A stretch of 64,000 nt of DNA. Source: Hymenobacter chitinivorans DSM 11115. GTDB lineage: Bacteria; Bacteroidota; Bacteroidia; Cytophagales; Hymenobacteraceae. Positions within the stretch are counted from its first letter, which is position 1. Every line of letters begins with the position of its first letter. The stretch spans positions 2,046,001-2,110,000 of the forward strand of contig NZ_PGFA01000001.1 in the NCBI RefSeq assembly GCF_002797555.1, read 5' to 3'. A model generated the notes under the pieces. The model was given only the letters and a program-made list of their open reading frames with translations, did no database searches and was not told the DNA's origin. This document shows, in pieces, positions 26,652 through 34,720 of this stretch. A program made the position numbers and the translations under genes.

Positions 26652-26795
26652 AACCGGGAAAGAGCCGGGAACTGCCGGCCAAAAAGGGACGTTAGCCCGC
26701 CGAATAAGATGCTACGGAAGCGCTAAAGTACTAGATTTGTATAGCCACGCTTCCGGCTCTGTCTTAATACCGTCATTTTAGGCCTATTTCAGCCC

Positions 26796-27605
26796 ATGCC
26801 CACCCCACGGACTGCCTTTGCGGGCTTACTGCTGACCGCACTTTCGCTTTTGACAACGGCCGCGCCGGTTTCGGCTACCGATAACCCGCGTAGCACCCAG
26901 AAAATAACGGCTACGGCCAATGCCGCGGCCCGCAAAGCCTTCTACACCGCCGCCTTCGAGCAGCACATGCTGCTGACGTACACCCAGAGTGGGCTGACGC
27001 AGAGCGGCCTCTCGCTGAGCGTATTTCGGGAGGCGCTGGTAGGCTACTACAACCTGCAGCAGCGCGGCCTGGCTTCGGCCACCAAGCCCTTGCTCACCGT
27101 CATCGACTTTAGCCGCTCCAGCCGCCTGAAGCGCCTGTGGGTGATTGATCTGAAAAAGCAGCGGGTGTTGTTTAACACGCTGGTCGCCCACGGCAAAAAC
27201 ACGGGCGAGGAGTTTGCCAAGGCTTTTTCCAACGTGAACGGGTCGGAGCAGAGCAGCATTGGCTTTTACCTGACCGGCAACACCTACACCGGCAAGCACG
27301 GCCTCTCGCTGAAGCTGCAGGGCCTTGAGCCCCGCTACAACAGCAACGCTGCCAGCCGGGCCGTGGTGGTGCACGGAGCTGAGTACGTCTGCGAGGATTT
27401 TGTGCGCCAGCACGGCCGCCTGGGCCGTAGCCAGGGCTGCCCGGCGCTGCCCCCGGCCCTGGCCGGCGACATTATCCGGACCATTAAGGGCGGGTCGGTG
27501 ATTTACGCCCACGCCCCGGCTGCCGTTAACTACACATCCTCCTTTTTGCAGCTGGATCCTGCTCTTACCGCCTTTGCCCGCACCCAGGGCCTGGCCAAAT
27601 TGTAA
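26796..27605 (+). CDS. Murein L,D-transpeptidase catalytic-domain protein (YkuD_2 type)
   Basis: The 269-residue exported protein has a signal peptide (MPTPRTAFAGLLLTALSLLT, cleaved near PVSA). The region LLTVIDFSRSSRLKRLWVIDL, TLVAHGKNTGEEFAKAFSNV, SSIGFYLTGNTYTGKHGLSL, AVVVHGAEYV and GRLGRSQGCPALPP follows the YkuD_2 pattern, with His in VVHGA and the catalytic Cys in RSQGCPAL. The role is predicted peptidoglycan cross-linking or remodelling. This subfamily is common in Bacteroidota but poorly tested. A terminator lies 35 bp downstream. Confidence 0.88.
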   Translation: MPTPRTAFAGLLLTALSLLTTAAPVSATDNPRSTQKITATANAAARKAFYTAAFEQHMLLTYTQSGLTQSGLSLSVFREALVGYYNLQQRGLASATKPLLTVIDFSRSSRLKRLWVIDLKKQRVLFNTLVAHGKNTGEEFAKAFSNVNGSEQSSIGFYLTGNTYTGKHGLSLKLQGLEPRYNSNAASRAVVVHGAEYVCEDFVRQHGRLGRSQGCPALPPALAGDIIRTIKGGSVIYAHAPAAVNYTSSFLQLDPALTAFARTQGLAKL

Positions 27606-27639
27606 GTTGTTTCTGTTTGTTGTTCGTTGTTTGTTCATA

Positions 27640-27671
27640 GAAAAACCCAGCCGGATGGCTGGGTTTTTCTT
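27640..27671 (+). terminator. Rho-independent terminator
   Basis: Stem GAAAAACCCAGCC / GGCTGGGTTTTTC around a 4-nt loop, after the L,D-transpeptidase gene. A/T tracts on both sides allow it to act also on the convergent small gene ending at 27701. Confidence 0.85.
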
Positions 27672-27700
27672 TTGGTGGCATGGCCAGCAGGCGTGCCGTG

Positions 27701-27895
27701 CTAGGCCCGGTCGCCGGTGGCTTTTACCAGATTGATGCCGGCAAAGAAGAAGATCAAACCCACGGCAAACGGCACCAGGGAGTTCATCTTGCTCAGGCCC
27801 AGGCCGCCAATTTGCAGAAAGCCCAGGGCGCCGGCAATAATACCGAGGATGCCCAGAATGGTCAGAATGGCGCCGAATGTGCGTTTTTGGTTCAT
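27701..27895 (-). CDS. Small membrane protein, 64 aa
   Basis: From ATG 27895 the protein is MNQKRTFGAILTILGILGIIAGAL, a loop with FLQIGGLGLSKM, and a second segment LVPFAVGLIFFFAGINLVKA. The two membrane helices with a basic N-terminus and a short tail TGDRA recall small stress-linked membrane proteins of Bacteroidota. No function is known. TTG 27901 is a less likely start. Confidence 0.7.
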   Translation of the reverse strand: MNQKRTFGAILTILGILGIIAGALGFLQIGGLGLSKMNSLVPFAVGLIFFFAGINLVKATGDRA

Positions 27896-28085
27896 ATTCA
27901 AGGAGAAGTTAGGGGTCGGAAAAAGAATTTTGATTCGGGAGGAAGGGAATCTTGGCCTGATACGCAGATACCTGCATTTTGGGTGTCAAGGGCGGACACA
28001 ACCCTGCTTTCCGCTTCGCGTTACAAGCGGAACAGCTCAGCATGGGCTGATTTTACCATCCGCCCACTTCCACATCCACACCACC

Positions 28086-28895
28086 ATGAGAGGAAACCTT
28101 CGATATCTGATTGCCCTGGTCCTGGCCGGGTTTTCCCTGATAACCTACTACTGCAAACGCTCCACCAACGAAGTCACCGGCGAAGTGCAGCACGTGGACA
28201 TGACGGCCGACCAGGAAATTGCCCTGGGCCTGCAGGCCGCCCCCGAAATGGCCCAGCAGTACGGCGGCATCCACCCCGACCGGCAGGCCGGGGCCCGGGT
28301 TGAGGAAATCGGCCAGCAGATTGTGCGCAGCACCAAAGCCGGCCAGACGCCCTACAAATTCCAGTTTCACTTGCTGGCCGACGAAAACACGATAAACGCC
28401 TTTGCCTTACCCGGCGGGCAGATTTTCATTACCGCCGGCCTGCTCAAGAACCTGAAGACCGAAGGGCAGGTAGCCGGCGTGCTGGCCCACGAAATCGGCC
28501 ACGTGGTGGCCCGGCACTCGGCCGAGCAAGTGGCTAAGTCGAGCCTGACCCAGGGCCTGAGCGGGGCCGCCGCCATTGCCGCCTACGACCCCGACCGGCC
28601 CAGTACGGCCGCCGCGGCCGCCGCTACGGCCCTGGTTTCGAAGCTGATAACGCTGCGCTTCGGGCGGCAGGACGAGCTGGAAGCCGATAAGCTGGCCGTC
28701 GACTTTACGCCCGCCGCCGGCTATGACCCCCGGGCCATGATTCAGGTGATGGAAATTCTGGAGCAGCAGGGCGGGGGCGGCAGCACGCCCGAGTTTATGA
28801 GCACCCACCCCAACCCCGGCAACCGCGTCGGGGAGCTGCAGAAGGACATTGCGGCCGACTTCCCCCAGGGCCTGCCCGCCGGGCTTAAGCCGTAA
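28086..28895 (+). CDS. M48 family zinc metallopeptidase
   Basis: The 269-residue protein starts MRGNLRYLIALVLAGFSLITYYCKRSTN, a signal-like helix with a cysteine at 23 but without a good lipobox, so it may be anchored or periplasmic. Zinc motif HEIGHVVARH and the downstream glutamate in DELEADKLAV define the M48 (HtpX/Ste24/BepA-like) catalytic domain. FALPGGQIFITAGLL precedes it and MSTHPNPGNRVGELQ follows. Likely a periplasmic envelope-quality-control peptidase. A second M48 protein is encoded at 34721-35539. The frame extends upstream to 27717 but lacks coding character there. Confidence 0.92.
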   Translation: MRGNLRYLIALVLAGFSLITYYCKRSTNEVTGEVQHVDMTADQEIALGLQAAPEMAQQYGGIHPDRQAGARVEEIGQQIVRSTKAGQTPYKFQFHLLADENTINAFALPGGQIFITAGLLKNLKTEGQVAGVLAHEIGHVVARHSAEQVAKSSLTQGLSGAAAIAAYDPDRPSTAAAAAATALVSKLITLRFGRQDELEADKLAVDFTPAAGYDPRAMIQVMEILEQQGGGGSTPEFMSTHPNPGNRVGELQKDIAADFPQGLPAGLKP

Positions 28896-28981
28896 TCCGC
28901 CGGGCTTCAATGGCTGAAATTTGAACTGTGGCCGGGCGCAAGCTCGGCCACAGTGTGTTTCTAGCCGTATTAGCCAGCAGC

Positions 28982-28989
28982 TACCTTTG
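28982..28989 (+). promoter_or_regulatory. -7 box of the lipid kinase gene
   Basis: TACCTTTG, a perfect TAnnTTTG, lies 19 bp before ATG 29009 and sets that start. No TTG is present about 20 bp upstream. Confidence 0.45.
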
Positions 28990-29008
28990 CCCGGAAACCT
29001 ATTCTGCT

Positions 29009-29911
29009 ATGTCTGCCCCACCCATTTTGTACCGGCTGCTGTTCGTTCTGAATCCTATTTCGGGCGACATCGACAAATCTTCGCTGGAAGACACCATCAC
29101 GGCGTTTTGCGCGGAGCGTGGGCGCACGGCAGCTTTTTTTCACACTACCGGTAAGGACGACCTGCGCCGGCTGCAGCGCCACTTGCGGGAACATTCCTAC
29201 GATGCCGTGTTTGCCGCCGGCGGCGACGGTACCGTGAGCCTGGTGGCTGAGGCCGTGAGTGAAACCGAGCTGCCGCTGGGCATTATTCCGCTGGGCTCGG
29301 GCAACGGCTTGTCTAAAGACTTAGGCATTCCGCAGGACCAGCAGGAAGCCCTGCGCCTGATCTGGGACCACCAGGTGCGGGCCATCGACACGCTGCGGGT
29401 GGGCAGCACGTTTTGTGCCCACCTGGCCGATCTGGGCTTCAACGCGCTGGTGGTAGAGCGGTTTTGCAGCGGCGACACCCGCGGCCCCGGGGCCTACGTG
29501 CGCATTGCCATGCAGGAATACCTGGGCTACGAACCGGCCGTGTACCGCATCATTACCGACCAGGAAACCTACGAAGGAGCGGCGTTTATGGTCACCGTGG
29601 CCAATGCCAATACCTTCGGCAGCAACGTGGTTATCAACCCCGACAGCCGGCTCGACGACGGCGAATTCGAAATCTGCCTGATTGAGCCCTTTCCGGGCAC
29701 GGCCGCGCTGGGTATTCTCTACCAGCTCTACACCGATGCCTTCGACGAATCGGTATACACCCGGCGGCTGCGCTGCCGCCAGGCCACCATCGAAGTGCCG
29801 GGGCAGGAGCGGGTGCTGGTGCAGGTGGACGGGGAGCCGGAGCAGGCCGCGCTGCCCCTGCGCATCACGATGCAGCCCCGGAGCCTGCGGGTGCTGCTGC
29901 CGCTAGGGTAG
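29009..29911 (+). CDS. Diacylglycerol/lipid kinase family protein (YegS/DgkB-like)
   Basis: The 300-residue protein has the diacylglycerol kinase catalytic fold: FVLNPISGDIDKSSL, then AVFAAGGDGTVSLVAEAV (nucleotide-binding GGDGT), LPLGIIPLGSGNGLSKDLGIP, and the second domain with FMVTVANANTFGSNVVINPDSRLDDGEFEICLIEP and VLVQVDGEPEQ. It phosphorylates a lipid with ATP; the exact lipid is not decided. The 3' end overlaps the convergent metallophosphoesterase gene by 47 bp. Confidence 0.93.
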   Translation: MSAPPILYRLLFVLNPISGDIDKSSLEDTITAFCAERGRTAAFFHTTGKDDLRRLQRHLREHSYDAVFAAGGDGTVSLVAEAVSETELPLGIIPLGSGNGLSKDLGIPQDQQEALRLIWDHQVRAIDTLRVGSTFCAHLADLGFNALVVERFCSGDTRGPGAYVRIAMQEYLGYEPAVYRIITDQETYEGAAFMVTVANANTFGSNVVINPDSRLDDGEFEICLIEPFPGTAALGILYQLYTDAFDESVYTRRLRCRQATIEVPGQERVLVQVDGEPEQAALPLRITMQPRSLRVLLPLG

Positions 29912-31127
29912 CGGCCGTAGCGGCCACGGGCAGCAGTTTTTTGCGGAATACCTCGGCGGCCCGGGGCGTGTCGGCGCCGGGGCCGGGCTCGTAGGTGCGG
30001 AGCCACACTTCGCCGCTCTGGTAAAATTCCAGGGTGAAAAACCCCTTGTGCTCGTGGGTGAAGGTGGCCTTGCCGCCGGGCTGCACGAAAGCCGTTTTGC
30101 TGCCCGAGCCGCTGACCAGGTAGTGCCCCTGCCGGTAGTGGAAGTACTGCAGGTTGTGGTCGTGGCCGGCGGCGTAGATGATGTTGGGAAACTGGTGCAG
30201 TACCCGCAGCAGGCGGCGGCGCATCTTGCGGTAACGGGGGTGGGCCATGTCCTCGGCCGCCCCGATTAGCTTGCGGTAGGCCGGAAACAGGGAGCCAATG
30301 ACGGGCAGGGGCACGTAGGCCTTCTTGTGGGCTGCCGTTAGCGGAAACAGGTGCTGCTTGGTCGTGAATTTGCCCCCGTGCATGGCATTGGAGTAGAGCG
30401 GATGATGCCCGGCCACCACGATTTGCTGGTGACGGTTCTGCGCCAGAATGTGTTGCAGCTGGGCAAACGGCTCTTTCGAGTTGCTGACCGTGCAGCCGAA
30501 CTCCGGCCCCAGGGGGCGGGGCCCGTTTTGTACCCACCACTGGGTGTTGAGCACGACCAGCAGCACGCCCTCGGCCAGCTGCAGCGTCACGGGGCCGGGG
30601 CAGCCCTGGGCGGGCAGGTAGTGCGCGGCGGGCAGGTGTTCGTGGACGTAGGCTTCCTGCCGCAGCAGATATTGGTAGCCGTCGGGGCGGCCCTTGTTCC
30701 AGTCGTGGTTGCCGCTGAGGAAAATTACCCGGCCGGCATACTGCCGAAACGCGTCGAGCTGCACATCGAGCCGCTTCTCGGCGGCCGCCCGGCCCGGGTG
30801 GGCGAGGGCCGGAATACCGGTCGGGTACACATTGTCGCCCAGGATAACCACGCTGCTGGCCGGGCCGGCCTCCCCGAGCCAGTGCTGCAATAGATTCAGC
30901 ACCGGGTCCTGCCCGTCGGTGGCCACCGCGCCCAGGTCGCCGACCAGGGCCAGGCGGTGGCGCAAAGGGCCGGGCGTGGGCTCGTGGCGGGCCCAGTCGG
31001 CTTCGGCGGGCGCCACGTAGGGCTGCCGCCGGGAGCGCCGCTCCAGCACGAAGCGGTAAAACAGCCACAGGGCCAGCCCGGCTACCAGCCCCAGGGCTAC
31101 ATACACAAGAGTAGGAAGGGTAACCAA
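29865..31127 (-). CDS. Membrane-anchored metallophosphoesterase (purple-acid-phosphatase-like motifs)
   Basis: The 420-residue protein has one N-terminal membrane helix (VTLPTLVYVALGLVAGLALW) and a large extracytoplasmic domain. Its metal motifs are LVGDLG, ILGDNVYP, LSGNHDWNKGRP, AGHHPLYS and AAGHDHNLQYF: the calcineurin-like set with GDxG replacing DxH as in purple acid phosphatases. The extra GCPGPVTLQL and VLNTQWW segments match, from memory, the phosphoesterase module found fused to kinase-like and BamA-type barrel modules in some Bacteroidota proteins. Its Ala-rich C-terminal tail is antisense to the lipid kinase. It follows the Lon-domain gene by 57 bp. Confidence 0.88.
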   Translation of the reverse strand: MVTLPTLVYVALGLVAGLALWLFYRFVLERRSRRQPYVAPAEADWARHEPTPGPLRHRLALVGDLGAVATDGQDPVLNLLQHWLGEAGPASSVVILGDNVYPTGIPALAHPGRAAAEKRLDVQLDAFRQYAGRVIFLSGNHDWNKGRPDGYQYLLRQEAYVHEHLPAAHYLPAQGCPGPVTLQLAEGVLLVVLNTQWWVQNGPRPLGPEFGCTVSNSKEPFAQLQHILAQNRHQQIVVAGHHPLYSNAMHGGKFTTKQHLFPLTAAHKKAYVPLPVIGSLFPAYRKLIGAAEDMAHPRYRKMRRRLLRVLHQFPNIIYAAGHDHNLQYFHYRQGHYLVSGSGSKTAFVQPGGKATFTHEHKGFFTLEFYQSGEVWLRTYEPGPGADTPRAAEVFRKKLLPVAATAATLAAAAPAGSGAAS

Positions 31128-31184
31128 GCGGGGAAGGAGGTCAGAAACGGTGATGAATGAGCCGCGGGCAAGGTGGGGGCCAGC

Positions 31185-31820
31185 TTAGAAATTCGGCGGC
31201 GTCAGGTTCTTGAAGTGGCCGTTGAGCCGGGCGCGGTCTTTGAGCCGCTCGGTTTCCATAATGACCGGCAGAATATTTTCCAGGTGCTCCAATACGATTT
31301 CCTGCCTTTCCTGCTCACTGGTAGTGGCCAGCAGCTGGTATTCCTGCTCGGTGGTCAGGCCCAGGTTGTGGGCCACGTCGTAGATGCGGTAGGCGGGTGG
31401 CAAGTCCACGAAGAGCTTGCGCAGGCCCAGGGCCGTGTACAGCTGCTGCACGTACTCGGTGATGCGCCCTTTCAGGATTTCGTCGTAGCCGGGGTCGTCG
31501 GTGATTTCCTCGACGGTGCCGGCGGCGTAGAGCTTGCCGGGGGCCTGGCGGTGAAAATCCCGGATGCGGAACACGCCCAGAGCCTTGGTCCGAATATCCA
31601 TCTCGCCGTTTTCGTACTGCTTGTCGATGCCCACGAGCCGCATTTCGGTGCCCAGCTCACTGACCCCGTCGTTGAGGTAGGGCGGAATGCCAAACGTGCC
31701 GCCCGATTCCACGCAGTCGTGGACGAGCTGGCGGTAGCGGGGCTCGAAGATGTGCAGGTTGAGTTTTTCGCCGGGAAAAACGACCAGGTTCAGCGGAAAC
31801 AGGGCTAACAGACGGGGCAT
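31185..31820 (-). CDS. LON peptidase substrate-binding domain protein
   Basis: The 211-residue protein contains only the N-terminal Lon substrate-binding domain: LLALFPLNLVVFPGEKLNLHIFEPRYRQLVHDCV and FGIPPYLND, then LVGIDKQYENGEMDIRTKALGVFRI, plus a helical C-terminal half. There is no ATPase or protease domain. Such stand-alone proteins (like YcbJ-type or cereblon-like domains) are of unknown role. It is the first gene of an apparent two-gene unit with the metallophosphoesterase, 57 bp downstream. Confidence 0.9.
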   Translation of the reverse strand: MPRLLALFPLNLVVFPGEKLNLHIFEPRYRQLVHDCVESGGTFGIPPYLNDGVSELGTEMRLVGIDKQYENGEMDIRTKALGVFRIRDFHRQAPGKLYAAGTVEEITDDPGYDEILKGRITEYVQQLYTALGLRKLFVDLPPAYRIYDVAHNLGLTTEQEYQLLATTSEQERQEIVLEHLENILPVIMETERLKDRARLNGHFKNLTPPNF

Positions 31821-31895
31821 ACAGACAGAACAGGGAAATCAACAAAAAGTACGGCGAAATGCCCGGCGGGTACGGCGGCGCGGGCACAATTCCGC

Positions 31896-31903
31896 TATTT
31901 TTG
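31896..31903 (+). promoter_or_regulatory. Putative -7 box of mtgA
   Basis: TATTTTTG matches TAnnTTTG. It lies after the ATG at 31859 and 54 bp before GTG 31958, favouring the later start. No -33 TTG is seen. Confidence 0.4.
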
Positions 31904-31957
31904 CCCGCCGGGCCCGTCCTGGGCCTTCCAAACACGAATCAGCACAACCCGCAACGA

Positions 31958-32701
31958 GTGGCGAATTATTCCCGGTATTGGCGCCAGGCCTGGCGCATTG
32001 GCCTGCAGGTGGTAGCCGCCCTGTTCCTGACTTCCATTGCCTGGGTGCTGGTGTACCGCTGGGTGTCGCCGCCGGCTACCTGGCTTATGCTGGAGCGCCG
32101 GGCCCACGCCCCGGTGGGCAAGGGCTACTACGGCATCCGGGAAGACGGCCGCCGCATCAGCTACGACTTCAAGGGCCTGGATGAAGTGTCGCCCCACGTG
32201 CCCCTGGCCCTGATTGCGGCCGAAGACCAGCTGTTCCTCAAGCACCACGGCTTCGATTTCAACGCCCTGCAACGCGCCGTGAAAACCAACATGCAAGACG
32301 GTCACAAGCTGGTGGGCGGCAGCACGATTTCGCAGCAGGTGGCCAAAAATGTGTTCTTGTGGCACGGCCGCAGCTACGTGCGCAAGGCCGCCGAGGCCTA
32401 TTTCACCATGCTTATCGAGCTGCTCTGGAACAAGCGCCGCATCATGGAAATGTATTTGAGCGTGGCCGAAATGGGCGACTGTACCTTCGGGGTAGAAGCA
32501 GCTTCCCAGCGCTATTTTCACAAGCCCGCCAGCCGGGTAACGCCGGCCGAAGCGGCTTTGCTGGCCGGCGTGCTGCCCAACCCGCTGCGGTTTCGGGCCA
32601 GCAACCCCGGCCCCGCCGCCCGGGCCAAGCAGCGCCGGGTGATGCGCAACATGCGCCGTCTGGGCGGCACTACCTACGTGCGCGAGCTAATCGAAGACTA
32701 A
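31958..32701 (+). CDS. mtgA: Monofunctional biosynthetic peptidoglycan transglycosylase
   Basis: MtgA polymerises lipid II glycan strands at the outer face of the inner membrane. The 247-residue protein has an N-terminal membrane helix (IGLQVVAALFLTSIAWVLVY) and the GT51 domain. Motif 1 is LIAAEDQLFLKHHGFDFNALQRA with the catalytic Glu, then GGSTISQQVAKNVFLW, then KRRIMEMYLSVAEMG, then ASQRYFHKPA and EAALLAGVLPNPLRF. No transpeptidase domain follows. GTG 31958 gives the family length; ATG 31859 is open in frame but precedes the -7 box. Confidence 0.93.
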   Translation: MANYSRYWRQAWRIGLQVVAALFLTSIAWVLVYRWVSPPATWLMLERRAHAPVGKGYYGIREDGRRISYDFKGLDEVSPHVPLALIAAEDQLFLKHHGFDFNALQRAVKTNMQDGHKLVGGSTISQQVAKNVFLWHGRSYVRKAAEAYFTMLIELLWNKRRIMEMYLSVAEMGDCTFGVEAASQRYFHKPASRVTPAEAALLAGVLPNPLRFRASNPGPAARAKQRRVMRNMRRLGGTTYVRELIED

Positions 32702-32732
32702 ACCGTTCCGGCCCTCATACCCTGCCCAACCC

Positions 32733-33215
32733 ATGAAAAAGCTGCTCCTCCTCGTTGCCCTCGGCACTTCGCTCACCGCCTGCAACCACGCGCCGGACCA
32801 ACCCGAGCAAACAGCCCAGCCGGAGCAGGCCCAGGTACCGCGCCCCGAGCAGGTGCGCCGCGCCATCCGGCAGGTGCTGGCCACGCAGTCGGCCGCCTGG
32901 AACCGCGGCGACCTGACGAGCTTCATGCAGGGCTACTGGCAGTCCGATTCCCTGGTGTTCATCGGCAAGAGCGGCCTGACGTACGGCTGGCAGCCCACGC
33001 TCGACAACTACCGCCGCAGCTACCCCGGCGCGGCCGGCATGGGCCAACTCACCTTCTCCAACCTGGGCATCACCCCGCTGGGCACCGAAGTGGCCCAAGT
33101 AGTAGGCCGCTGGCACCTAGCCCGCCCCACCGCCGGCGACCTAAGCGGCCATTTCCTGCTCATCTTCCGCCGCCTCAACAACCAGTGGGTTATCGTCGCC
33201 GACCACTCTAGTTAA
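32733..33215 (+). CDS. Lipoprotein with SnoaL-like / DUF4440 domain
   Basis: The 160-residue protein starts MKKLLLLVALGTSLTACNHA, a lipoprotein signal with lipobox LTAC. After a Gln/Pro linker it has the NTF2-like cone: VLATQSAAWNRGDLTSFMQGYW, SLVFIGKSGLTYGWQPTLDNY, TFSNLGITPLG, AQVVGRWHLARP and HFLLIFRRLNNQWVIVADHSS. The fold matches the DUF4440/SnoaL superfamily; its ligand or reaction is unknown. It begins 31 bp after mtgA, perhaps co-transcribed. Its stop codon lies in the terminal repeat of a MITE-like element. Confidence 0.85.
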   Translation: MKKLLLLVALGTSLTACNHAPDQPEQTAQPEQAQVPRPEQVRRAIRQVLATQSAAWNRGDLTSFMQGYWQSDSLVFIGKSGLTYGWQPTLDNYRRSYPGAAGMGQLTFSNLGITPLGTEVAQVVGRWHLARPTAGDLSGHFLLIFRRLNNQWVIVADHSS

Positions 33216-33452
33216 GGTGCTAATGTGGGTGAATGTGAGAAATGACAAGACATGTCATGGCGAGGCGCAGCCGTGGCAATCCGTCCGCTGAAACGGGCCG
33301 AGCCTTCTAACGTGAAAAGCCCTTTCCTACAAGTGATAGAAAAGGGCTTTCTGGTGAAAGAGCGTTGGTCAGTAGCAGAAGGACGGATTGTTTCGCTCTG
33401 CTCGCAAGGACACATTCTCCACATTCCGCACATTAATCATTAGCACCTTAAC
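33211..33452. mobile_element. MITE-like inverted repeat element, about 240 bp
   Basis: Perfect 15-bp terminal inverted repeats GTTAAGGTGCTAATG (33211-33225 and complement at 33438-33452) enclose arms that continue to match imperfectly (GAATGTG, a GCGAG..CAATCCGTCC segment on both sides). The centre is a hairpin GAAAAGCCCTTT / AAAAGGGCTTTC (about 33315-33353). The 'GTCATGGCGAGGCGCAGC' arm belongs to a repeat type common in Bacteroidota. No transposase is encoded; the frame 33252-33443 is not a plausible protein. Both convergent flanking genes use a TAA that lies inside the terminal repeats. Confidence 0.75.
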
Positions 33453-34578
33453 TCTCGTCTTTTTGCTTTTCCTCGACGACGGCAGGAATGGCTTCGGTGA
33501 AGATCAGGCCGTTGCGGGCGGCGTGCTCGGCGGCCTGCACCGTGTCCTGCACTAGCAGCATCTCCACTTTGTCGCCGCGCAGCTCCTCGGATACCTTTTC
33601 GACCAGCGTGGCGCGGTCGGGGCGGAGCACGTCGCGGATGTAGATGGCCAGGATGCGGCCCGGATGGCGGCGCACTACTTCGCGGTAGATATTAGCATCT
33701 TCCTGCCCACTGTCGCCGATGAGCACGAAGGGCAGGGTGGGGTAGGTGAGCAGGATGTTGTCGATTTCCTGGAGCTTGTGCCCGTGGTGCTCCGAAGGGT
33801 CCTTGGCCGACTTGCGCACCACGGCAAAGTCGCGCAGTAGCAGCGGCCCGGGCGGAATCTGGTTCAGGTTCAGGAAGTCCTCCAGCAGGTCGTAGAGGTT
33901 CCAGGGGCTGCTGCTAACGTAGAAAAACGGGTTGTTGCGCTTGCCGTTGCGGCCCAGCTGCAAGGCCCGGTAAAACTCGGCCACGCCCTTGAAGGGCAGG
34001 CGGGAGCGGGCATTGCGCAGCAGCACGGTGCGGGCCATGCGCAGCAAATCGGTGGCCGAGGTCTGAATCACGGTGTCGTCCAGGTCGCTAATGATGCCGT
34101 ACTCGGCGTCGGCGGGCGGAATCAGCACCGGGGCCTGGGCCCGGAGCCCGGCCGGCAACGTGAGCGGCTGGGGCACGGCCTGCAGCAGCACTTCCACCGG
34201 GTACCACATGTAGTTGATGGGCTCGGGCAACACCCGGGGTTCCAGGTTCAGGGAAAAATAGCCCTCATCGTCGGTCACGACCAGGTGCTCCGACTTATCG
34301 GCCGGGCGCACCAGCAGCTGGGCGCCGGCAATTTCGTTGCTTTCAAAGCGCCGGTACATATCCAGCAGGTTGTGCCAGCGCGAGTCGGTCGGGTTGGGTT
34401 CCCCGATGCCTTTATCGGTGAGCAGGCGGCCTTTCACGTAGAGCCGGGTGGGCGTGCCGTAGCTGCGGTAGGGTACAATCTGAAGCGGGTCGAGCAGGCC
34501 CAGGCGGGTGCGGGCCCGCAGAATCAGGTCGTCGGCTTTTTCGGCCCAGTCGCCGAGTTTGTCAAGTAGTGGAGCCAT
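33448..34578 (-). CDS. App1-like phosphatidate phosphatase, DUF2183 domain
   Basis: The 376-residue protein starts MAPLLDKLGDWAEKADDLIL at ATG 34578. The N-terminal half has a beta-rich segment (TPTRLYVKGRLLTD, VVTDDEGYFSLNLEP). The C-terminal half is the App1 HAD-like domain: IISDLDDTVIQTSATDLLRM (DxDDT), FYVSSSPWNLYDLLEDF, GHKLQEIDNILLTYP and FVLIGDSGQEDANIYREVV. The yeast namesake dephosphorylates phosphatidic acid; in Bacteroidota the role is unproven. The stop codon lies in the MITE terminal repeat. Confidence 0.9.
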   Translation of the reverse strand: MAPLLDKLGDWAEKADDLILRARTRLGLLDPLQIVPYRSYGTPTRLYVKGRLLTDKGIGEPNPTDSRWHNLLDMYRRFESNEIAGAQLLVRPADKSEHLVVTDDEGYFSLNLEPRVLPEPINYMWYPVEVLLQAVPQPLTLPAGLRAQAPVLIPPADAEYGIISDLDDTVIQTSATDLLRMARTVLLRNARSRLPFKGVAEFYRALQLGRNGKRNNPFFYVSSSPWNLYDLLEDFLNLNQIPPGPLLLRDFAVVRKSAKDPSEHHGHKLQEIDNILLTYPTLPFVLIGDSGQEDANIYREVVRRHPGRILAIYIRDVLRPDRATLVEKVSEELRGDKVEMLLVQDTVQAAEHAARNGLIFTEAIPAVVEEKQKDES

Positions 34579-34670
34579 AGGTACGGGCAAAGAAAGCAAG
34601 CTATTTGCAAACGGCTTACGCAGGGAGGCCGGGCCGAAGTTGCCAATGGCCCTGGGTAGCACCCAATAAA

Positions 34671-34698
34671 AAGGCCCGCTACGTACGCAGCGGGCCTT
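34671..34698 (-). terminator. Terminator of the M48 lipoprotein gene
   Basis: A 10-bp stem AAGGCCCGCT / AGCGGGCCTT with an 8-nt loop lies 22 bp beyond the stop at 34721 on the minus strand; a T run follows on that strand. Confidence 0.75.
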
Positions 34699-34720
34699 AA
34701 ACAGACAGCAGAAGAGCCGG

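Noticed and set aside
29728..31068. 446-codon Arg/Ala/Pro-rich minus-strand frame
   Set aside because: Out-of-frame shadow of the metallophosphoesterase gene on the same strand.
33252..33443. 63-codon frame inside the MITE-like element
   Set aside because: It is read from REP-type repeat arms, with no start context or domain, and typical of spurious calls in such elements.
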